DNA of 11,319 bases from a bacterium. GTDB lineage: Bacteria; Chloroflexota; Chloroflexia; Thermomicrobiales; UBA6265. The stretch spans positions 1-11,319 of the forward strand of contig JAPOLF010000050.1 of assembly GCA_029977305.1 (NCBI GenBank), in the 5' to 3' direction. Both the position numbers and the translations under genes were made by a program. Of the stretch, positions 6,826 to 11,319 are shown one piece after another (the stretch's first letter is position 1; every line of letters starts with the position of its first letter). The notes beneath the pieces were generated by a model, which made no database searches, was not told the origin of the DNA, and was given only the letters and a program-made list of their open reading frames with translations.

Positions 6826-7380
6826 CTATGCGCGCAACTCGCCGGCAACGCGCTGCTTCAGCACCTTGCCGATCCGCTCCCGCACCTTCAGCAACTCCGC
6901 GTCAGTCAGCGCGCGATCCGGCGCCGTGAAGGTGATCCTCCATGCAAGACTCTTGCGATCCTCGCCGATCTGCGGTCCCCGATACACGTCGAACAAGGCG
7001 ATGTCGGAGACCAGCGGACCCGCCCCGGCCAGCAACGCCTCGCGGACGGCCCCGGCGGTGACGTCCTCCGCCACCACCACCGCGAAATCCTGCTCCACCG
7101 GCAAGAAGCGCTCGACGCGCACGCCCTTCACCGGTTGTGCCGCCGAGAGCATCAACCCGAGATCGAGTTCCGCAACTGCCCCCCGCACATCCTCGATGCC
7201 GAAGACGGCCGCCACATCCGGACGCAACTCGCCCAGCAATCCGATCCGCGTCTCCCCGACCATCACCTCGGCGGTTCTCCCCGGGTGCAGTCCCGGCGCC
7301 TCAGCCGCGCGCAGATGGAACACCACCCCCGCGCGATCGAGCACGGTGTCCACCATGCCCTTGAGATCAAAGAAGTCCAT
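6826..7380 (-). CDS. pheT: PheT C-terminal piece: end of core plus FDX-ACB anticodon-binding domain
   Basis: This frame is shifted by one base from the middle piece. Family similarity begins upstream of the ATG, at about 7412, with DPLSRFAGSEN, so the ATG at 7380 (MDFFDLKGMVDTVLD) is an internal Met of PheT rather than a real start. It holds the last part of the core, including PGLHPGRTAEV and GLLGELRPDVAAVFGI, then the B8 ferredoxin-like anticodon-binding domain with LFDVYRGPQIGEDRKSLAWRITF and the closing ALTDAELLKVRERIGKVL. The stop is TAG at 6828-6826. On its own it should have no synthetase activity. Confidence 0.8.
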   Translation of the reverse strand: MDFFDLKGMVDTVLDRAGVVFHLRAAEAPGLHPGRTAEVMVGETRIGLLGELRPDVAAVFGIEDVRGAVAELDLGLMLSAAQPVKGVRVERFLPVEQDFAVVVAEDVTAGAVREALLAGAGPLVSDIALFDVYRGPQIGEDRKSLAWRITFTAPDRALTDAELLKVRERIGKVLKQRVAGELRA

Positions 7381-8714
7381 GTTCTCGCTTCCCGCGAAGC
7401 GTGACAGCGGATCCCGCGGATCGCCATCGCGACCACTGGACGCTCATCCGGCAACTCGCCACCCGTCGGCAGGTAGGCGCGCGCGATCTCGAACAATCGC
7501 ACCCCGCGTTGATGGCGCAGATTCGCCGCCACGGTCTCGATCAGCGACGGGACCAATGTCGTGCGCAGCAGCGGTCGCTCGCTTTGCAATGGATTGCGTA
7601 GCCGCAGCATCGAAGCGGTTGGCACCCGGTGCAAGAACCCTGACTCAGCTTCCGCCGCGAACGCCTCGAGTTGCATCTCGCCGATCGTGGTGTAGGTGAG
7701 CGTTTCGAACCCGCCGCACCCGACCAGCGTCGAGCGCACCCCACGCGACAACAAATACACGGGATCGCGGAACACCGGCGCCGTCTCGCCTCGCGGGAGC
7801 GAGGTCGGAAGGGCGTCATACCCGACTAGCCGCGCCACCTCTTCGACGACATCCGCCGGTTGCGTCACATCCGTGCGCCACGTCGGGATGCTGACCGTCA
7901 GCGTCTCGCCCTGCAGCTCCACGCCGAAACCGAGTCGTGCCAACGCGTCTTCGACGACTTCCGGCGCATACGGGACGCCGATCAGGCGTTCGAACTCCGA
8001 GAACGGCATCGCCATGTCGCGCGGCATCACCGGATCGGGATAGACATCGGCCATCGAGACAGCGCGTGCCCCCGGGCACATGTCCATCAGCAGCCGCACG
8101 ATGCGCCCCGCGGCTTCCGCACACAAGGTGGGATCAATGCCACGCTCGTAGCGAGCAGACGCATCAGTCCGCAACTTCAGTCCCCGCGAGGTCGCGCGCA
8201 CCGACGACATGTCGAAGTTCGCGGCCTCGAGGATGATCGAGGTCGTTCCCTCGGTCACTTCGCTCTCGAACCCGCCCATCACCCCGGCGACCCCGATCGG
8301 CTTGTGCTGGTCTGCGATCACCAACATCCCGGCCCGCAGTTCGCGCTGCTGATGATCGAGCGTCTCGATCGTCTCACCTGCGCGCGCGCGCCGCACCACG
8401 ATCGTTCCCCCGTCGATCTTCGCAGCATCAAAGGCGTGCGTCGGCTGTCCCCACTCCAACATCACGTAATTGGTGACATCCACCACGTTGTTGATCGGTC
8501 GCAGTCCCGCCGCCACCAACCGACGTTGCATCCACGACGGGGAGGGACCGATCTTCAGGCCGTCGATCTTCACGGCCACATAGCGCCGGCAGAGATCCGT
8601 GTCCTCCACCCGCACCAGCGATGCATCCTGAGGCACGGTTGACAGTGATGGCGCATCCGGCAATCGCACCGGCGTGTCCGTGAGTGCCCCGACTTCCCGC
8701 GCGATGCCCACCAC
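7263..8714 (-). CDS. pheT: PheT middle piece: B3/B4 editing, B5 and catalytic-like core, out of frame at its end
   Basis: Open frame in the same phase as the N-terminal piece. The GTG at 8714 is only a possible restart; no ribosome binding site precedes it. Residues are numbered from that GTG. B3/B4 editing domain: PINNVVDVTNYVMLEWGQPTHAFD (73-96) and GVAGVMGGFESEV (141-153). B5 domain: about 225-300, ending VVEEVARLVGYDALP. Core: NPLQSERPLLRTTLVPSLI (374-392) and GVRLFEIARAY (404-414). The match to PheT ends near residue 433. The following 50 or so residues are off-frame translation that lacks family resemblance and should not be annotated as protein. Confidence 0.8.
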   Translation of the reverse strand: MVGIAREVGALTDTPVRLPDAPSLSTVPQDASLVRVEDTDLCRRYVAVKIDGLKIGPSPSWMQRRLVAAGLRPINNVVDVTNYVMLEWGQPTHAFDAAKIDGGTIVVRRARAGETIETLDHQQRELRAGMLVIADQHKPIGVAGVMGGFESEVTEGTTSIILEAANFDMSSVRATSRGLKLRTDASARYERGIDPTLCAEAAGRIVRLLMDMCPGARAVSMADVYPDPVMPRDMAMPFSEFERLIGVPYAPEVVEDALARLGFGVELQGETLTVSIPTWRTDVTQPADVVEEVARLVGYDALPTSLPRGETAPVFRDPVYLLSRGVRSTLVGCGGFETLTYTTIGEMQLEAFAAEAESGFLHRVPTASMLRLRNPLQSERPLLRTTLVPSLIETVAANLRHQRGVRLFEIARAYLPTGGELPDERPVVAMAIRGIRCHASREARTWTSLISRAWWTPCSIARGWCSICARLRRRDCTRGEPPR

Positions 8715-8744
8715 CGAGAATGCGTGAACGAGATTCGGGGTGAT

Positions 8745-9239
8745 TTAGAACTCGATCACGGTGTCGCCGAGGTAAGCCTGCAAGGGCGAACCCACCGGCG
8801 CATCGTCTTCCAACACGAGAATCCCCTCGTGCTCATCCGACATCCCGAGTTCCTTTTCGGAGCACACCATGCCCTCGGACTTCACGCCGCGGATCGATCC
8901 CGGCTTGAGCGTCTTCAGCACGCGTTCCTCGGAGTGGCCGTCGTACAGCCGCGCGCCGGCAAGCGCGAGGGCCACCTTCTGCCCCTGTGCGATGTTCGGC
9001 GCACCGGTCACCACCGTCAGCGTCCCCTGACCATAGTCAACCGTCGCCAACACCAACCGATCCGCGTCGGGGTGGCGCACCACCTCCTGCACGTGTCCCA
9101 CGAAGACGTTGTCCCACAGCTCACCGATGATCTCGAGCTTCTCCGCCTCGAGCCCCGCCATCGTCATCCGATGGGTCAACTCCTTGATGGGCAATTCGGG
9201 ATCCACGAGATCAGTCAGCCACGAATACGGAACCTTCAT
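8745..9239 (-). CDS. pheT: PheT N-terminal piece: tRNA-binding (EMAP-II/OB) domain, ends at premature TAA
   Basis: As the sequence stands, translation from the ATG at 9239 gives 164 residues. It opens with the PheT signature MKVPYSWLTDLVD, then the B2 OB-fold tRNA-binding domain at about 40-150: GHVQEVVRHPDADRL, VVTGAPNIAQGQKVALA, GVKSEGMVCSEKELG and EGILVLEDD. It stops after DTVIEF, just where the B1 domain's TPN motif should follow. A piece like this resembles free-standing OB tRNA-binding proteins such as Trbp111/CsaA, so a stable fragment is conceivable, but the exact in-frame continuation after the stop says it is simply the start of PheT. Confidence 0.85.
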   Translation of the reverse strand: MKVPYSWLTDLVDPELPIKELTHRMTMAGLEAEKLEIIGELWDNVFVGHVQEVVRHPDADRLVLATVDYGQGTLTVVTGAPNIAQGQKVALALAGARLYDGHSEERVLKTLKPGSIRGVKSEGMVCSEKELGMSDEHEGILVLEDDAPVGSPLQAYLGDTVIEF

Positions 9240-9273
9240 CGGCGATCACTCCCGATCATCATCGTCAACAGGC

Positions 9274-10317
9274 TCAGGCCGCGCGGGCGAACTGCCGCAG
9301 GAACCGGACGTCCCCGGCGGCGAACGCGCGGATGTCATCCACCCCTGTCCGCATCATCGTCAGTCGCTCGATCCCCAAGCCGAACGCGAATCCGCTGTAC
9401 ACCGCCGGGTCGTAGCCGACCCCCGTCAGCACCCGCGGATGCACCATTCCCGCCCCGCCCATCTCGAGCCACCCGGTGTGCTTGCACACCCGACATCCCT
9501 TGCCATCGCAGATCGCGCAGTCGACCGCGAAATCCACGCCCGGCTCAACGAACGGGAAGAAATCGCACCGGAACCGAATCCGCCGCTTCGGTCCGAACAA
9601 CTGCCGCGCCATCTCGGTCAAGGTCCCTTTCAGGTCCGCCATCGTGATGTTCCGGTCGATCGCCAATCCCTCGAGTTGATGAAACATCCACTCGTGCGAT
9701 GCGTCTTGCGCCTCGTACCGGAACACCCGTCCCGGCACGATCACGCGCACGGGCGGGTCGGTCTGCTCCATCACCCGCGCCTGCATCGGCGACGTGTGCG
9801 TCCGCATCACGATCTCGCCCGGTGCATCGACATGCATGGTGTCCCACACATCGCGTGCCGGATGGTCGCTCGGGATGTTCAGCAGGTCGAAGTTATAGCG
9901 CCCCGTCTCGACCTCCGGGCCGAACACCGTCTGGAATCCCATCAGCGCGAAGATGTCGCTCAGGTCATCGATCATCTGGCTCACCGGGTGGGCCGCGCCG
10001 ATCGTCTGCGCACGCCCCGGCAGCGAGACATCGACGCGGTCCGCCTCGAGCCGCTGGTCCAGGTCCGCCGTGGCCAATGCCTGCCGCCGGGCCTCGAAGA
10101 GGGCGGTCAGCTCCACCTTCAGCGCATTGCCCGCTTTCCCGGCGATCGGACGCTCTTCCGGCGAGAGCGCTCCGAGGCTGCGCAGGAATACCGTCAACTC
10201 ACCCTTCGGCCCGAGGTACAGGCGCTCCCACTCGAGGATCTCCCCGAGTGACGACGCCTCGCTCAGCCCGGCCATCGCCCGTTGTCGAACATCAGCCAGC
10301 GTGGTTTCGACGGACAT
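9274..10317 (-). CDS. pheS: Phenylalanyl-tRNA synthetase alpha subunit
   Basis: A 347-residue catalytic alpha chain of class II PheRS, normal length. A helical N-terminal tRNA-contact arm (about 1-95) precedes the catalytic domain. Motif 2 region: MRTHTSPMQARVM (171-183), GRVFRYEAQDASHEWMFHQLEGL (196-218). Motif 3: GFAFGLGIERLTMMRTGVDDIR (309-330). HPVSQMIDDLSDIFALMGF (110-128) is the usual domain entry. A cluster C267-x2-C270-x4-C275-x2-C278 before GWLEMGGAGMVHP suggests a small metal site, seen in some bacterial PheS. The start is chosen as ATG 10317 because GTGGAG lies about 5 bases upstream; ATG 10335 is possible but has a poor site, and a longer frame to 10425 would run into the T-box terminator. 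It is the first gene of the T-box-controlled unit. Confidence 0.96.
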   Translation of the reverse strand: MSVETTLADVRQRAMAGLSEASSLGEILEWERLYLGPKGELTVFLRSLGALSPEERPIAGKAGNALKVELTALFEARRQALATADLDQRLEADRVDVSLPGRAQTIGAAHPVSQMIDDLSDIFALMGFQTVFGPEVETGRYNFDLLNIPSDHPARDVWDTMHVDAPGEIVMRTHTSPMQARVMEQTDPPVRVIVPGRVFRYEAQDASHEWMFHQLEGLAIDRNITMADLKGTLTEMARQLFGPKRRIRFRCDFFPFVEPGVDFAVDCAICDGKGCRVCKHTGWLEMGGAGMVHPRVLTGVGYDPAVYSGFAFGLGIERLTMMRTGVDDIRAFAAGDVRFLRQFARAA

Positions 10318-10368
10318 GGTCTCCACTCCACTCATCGTTCCGGGGCCCGCCCGGGGTCGCAGACATGC

Positions 10369-10396
10369 AAAAAGCCCCTCGGCAGGGACGAGGGGC
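10369..10396 (-). terminator. Intrinsic terminator of the T-box leader
   Basis: Perfect 8-bp stem GCCCCTCG (10396-10389) and CGAGGGGC (10381-10374) around a 7-base loop, followed by TTTTT (10373-10369). The CCCCT of the 5' arm is the segment that AGGG just before the T-box bulge (10415-10412) would pair with in the antiterminator, so the two structures are mutually exclusive. It ends about 50 bp before the pheS start. Confidence 0.93.
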
Positions 10397-10610
10397 CTCC
10401 ACGCGGTACCACCCTGCTTTGCCACGCCATCGGCGCGACACGCTCACTGCCCGGTAACGGTGGGCCACCGGATCCGACTACTGCCGCGAAGCGGGTTCAC
10501 CGGTCGGCTCGAGAGGGAACTTCACCGCTCGCCGACCCCGGTGGCTCCCAGTCACGGCCATCCGGTCCCTGAAGGCGGTCAAACGGCTACTCGGCTCTGT
10601 CGACGCCGCT
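10369..10610 (-). promoter_or_regulatory. Phenylalanine-specific T-box leader (tRNA-Phe-sensing riboswitch), transcription-attenuation type
   Basis: On the minus strand the highly conserved T-box GGGTGGTACCGCG is at 10414-10402. Its UGGU bulge (10411-10408) would pair with the ACCA end of an uncharged tRNA. Stem I is recognisable: lower helix AGAG (10598-10595) with CTCT (10515-10512), GAGTAG (10592-10587) opposite GGTGAAGTTCCC as the specifier loop, and upper helix CCG/CGG. The specifier codon is UUC, Phe, at 10519-10517, in the usual GAA-G-UUC context. A CCGTTACCGG element (10460-10451) fits the linker stem II/III region. The T-box is followed directly by an intrinsic terminator and then pheS, so readthrough under low charged tRNA-Phe is the expected behaviour. 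The 5' boundary is approximate. Confidence 0.95.
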
Positions 10611-10627
10611 GCGTTCTTCACCTCTCG

Positions 10628-10640
10628 GGAGGATACCACG
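10628..10640 (-). promoter_or_regulatory. Possible extended -10 element for the T-box/pheST operon
   Basis: On the minus strand TGGTATCCT (10638-10630) reads as an extended -10 (TG, one base, TATCCT), about 30 bp before the recognisable base of stem I. No good -35 is found at 16 to 18 bp spacing. Weak evidence, based on position and the TGnTAnnnT pattern only. Confidence 0.25.
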
Positions 10641-10687
10641 CCGTTCTACACTTCCATCAGGCGTCCCGCTGGCACACACCGTGCGTA

Positions 10688-10706
10688 GTCTCGGTCAGTG
10701 CGAGAC
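10688..10706. repeat. Short inverted repeat before the radical SAM gene
   Basis: GTCTCG (10688-10693) and CGAGAC (10701-10706) form a perfect 6-bp inverted repeat with a 7-base spacer. It ends 1 base before the AGGAGG ribosome binding site (10708-10713) of the plus-strand gene, so it could be a small operator or an mRNA hairpin that affects initiation. There is no T-run, so it is not a terminator. Confidence 0.4.
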
Positions 10707-10717
10707 GAGGAGGACCT

Positions 10718-11319
10718 ATGGCAGCGTTCACCGTCGCGATGATCGGCATGAGCGGCGTCCGCGCCCATGACCCGGAGCTCACCAAGCTCGGGCTGACCCT
10801 GCCGGGGTTCGTCGATCGCGGCAAGGCCGTCGCCGCGCTGCCCAGCCTCGGCCTGTTGACCCTCGCAGGCATGACCCCCGACGACGTCGACATCACCTAC
10901 CACGAAGTCCAGGATATCAACGCCATCGAGGCTCTCCCTGCCTGCGATGTCGCCGCCATCTCCACCTTCTCCGCGCAAGCGAAGGAGGCCTATGCCCTCG
11001 CCGCCCGCTTCAAGGAACAAGGCTCCCTCACGGTCCTCGGCGGCCTCCACGCGACGGCCGTACCAGAAGACGCCGCCCAGCACGTCGATGCCGTCGCGGT
11101 GGGGGAGGGGGAGATCATCTGGCCACGCCTCCTGGATGCCGTCCGCGGCAATCGCCTCAATGGCGTCATCCGCGCCGACGGTGAGTTTGATCTCGGCAAC
11201 TCCCCGATGCCGCGCTTCGATCTTCTCGACATCAACCGCTACAACCGTCTCACCGTGCAGACCACCCGCGGTTGTCCTTGGAAATGCGAGTTCTGCGCCA
11301 GTTCGATCATGCTCACCCC
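10718..11319 (+). CDS. B12-binding-domain radical SAM protein, N-terminal part (runs off the right edge)
   Basis: The first 200 residues are open to the window end. The N-terminal half looks like a cobalamin-binding Rossmann domain of the class that precedes radical SAM domains: LPSLGLLTLAGMTPDDVDITYHEV, a CDVAAISTFSAQAKEAYALAARFK stretch, VLGGLHATAVPEDAAQHVDAVAVGEGE, then the PMPRFDLLDINRYN linker. The radical SAM cluster motif CPWKCEFC (C-x3-C-x2-C) follows TTRGC at about residues 187-194 and would bind the [4Fe-4S] cluster that cleaves S-adenosylmethionine. No DxHxxG cobalamin base-on motif is visible, as is common in this group. The ATG at 10718 has AGGAGG 4 bases upstream. Substrates in this family range from methylations to hopanoid and cofactor chemistry, so none is assigned. 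It is divergent from the T-box operon. Confidence 0.9.
   Translation, partial: MAAFTVAMIGMSGVRAHDPELTKLGLTLPGFVDRGKAVAALPSLGLLTLAGMTPDDVDITYHEVQDINAIEALPACDVAAISTFSAQAKEAYALAARFKEQGSLTVLGGLHATAVPEDAAQHVDAVAVGEGEIIWPRLLDAVRGNRLNGVIRADGEFDLGNSPMPRFDLLDINRYNRLTVQTTRGCPWKCEFCASSIMLT

Larger units (their letters stand above)
6826..9239 (-). pseudogene. pheT: Phenylalanyl-tRNA synthetase beta subunit gene, interrupted by an in-frame TAA and a frameshift
   Basis: The whole span encodes PheT, the beta chain of the alpha2-beta2 enzyme that charges tRNA-Phe, edits misacylated Tyr and binds the tRNA. Two breaks are read directly. First, TAA at 8747-8745 (codon 165) stands between DTVIEF and ITPNLVHAFSVVGIAREV, which are continuous in the same frame. 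Second, near the GGG at 7415-7413 the protein passes from ERPVVAMAIRG into DPLSRFAGSENMDFFDLKG only after a one-base shift. Adding one base gives about 804 residues, a normal bacterial PheT length, with all domains in order. The ATG at 9239 has GGGAG 9 bases upstream; pheS ends 34 bp before. The rest looks well conserved, which argues against long-standing decay. Sequence error, a second copy elsewhere, or recent inactivation are all open. The three readable pieces are listed next. Confidence 0.9.

Noticed and set aside
7405..7425. Programmed -1 frameshift in pheT
   Set aside because: The sequence at the junction is not a slippery heptamer, and no PheT is known to me to use recoding. A lost base in a G run is simpler.
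10318..10425. Extension of pheS upstream to 10425
   Set aside because: It would translate through the T-box terminator and antiterminator. ATG 10317 has a proper ribosome binding site and gives the normal PheS length.
1..11319. CRISPR arrays, insertion sequences, phage or defence genes
   Set aside because: No regularly spaced repeats, transposase or integrase motifs or terminal inverted repeats were seen. All coding space is taken by housekeeping-type genes.

Overview
The window is GC-rich bacterial chromosome (roughly two thirds GC by eye). It is tightly packed with eight complete or near-complete genes and two genes cut by the window edges. I see no insertion sequences, phage genes, rRNA, tRNA or CRISPR arrays. 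The mix suggests a high-GC Gram-positive-like lineage, most likely Chloroflexota (Thermomicrobia-like), with Actinomycetota the main alternative. The clues are a terminator-type T-box leader in front of pheST, an LppX/LprAFG-type lipoprotein, frequent GTG starts, and a PheS with a four-cysteine cluster. This placement is inference; no marker here settles it.

Layout. (1) Positions 2874 to 1, minus strand: a predicted lipoprotein, a DHA2-type 14-helix MFS transporter overlapping or abutting it, then the start of a xylulokinase. The lipoprotein and transporter pair recalls the mycobacterial LprG/P55 (Rv1411c/Rv1410c) lipid-export operon. (2) A 198-bp divergent intergenic region holding an imperfect direct repeat with a 50-bp period. 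(3) Positions 3073 to 5468, plus strand: a membrane-anchored PP2C phosphatase, an amidohydrolase-2 family metal hydrolase and ruvA, spaced by +3 bp and then overlapping by 4 bp, so almost certainly one operon. (4) Positions 10610 to 5465, minus strand: a phenylalanine T-box leader with specifier UUC and an intrinsic terminator, then pheS, pheT and hisD. hisD and ruvA converge and share one CTAG as both stop codons. (5) From 10718 to the right edge, plus strand: the start of a cobalamin-binding radical SAM protein, divergent from the T-box operon.

How it works together. The pheST-hisD unit should be read through when uncharged tRNA-Phe holds the T-box in its antiterminator form. The main anomaly is pheT. 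It aligns with the family over its full length but is broken twice, by an in-frame TAA after codon 164 and by a one-base loss at a GGG run about codon 608. Restoring one base gives about 804 residues, a normal PheT length. Because PheT is essential, sequence error, a second intact copy elsewhere, or real decay must be separated before anything is made of it.
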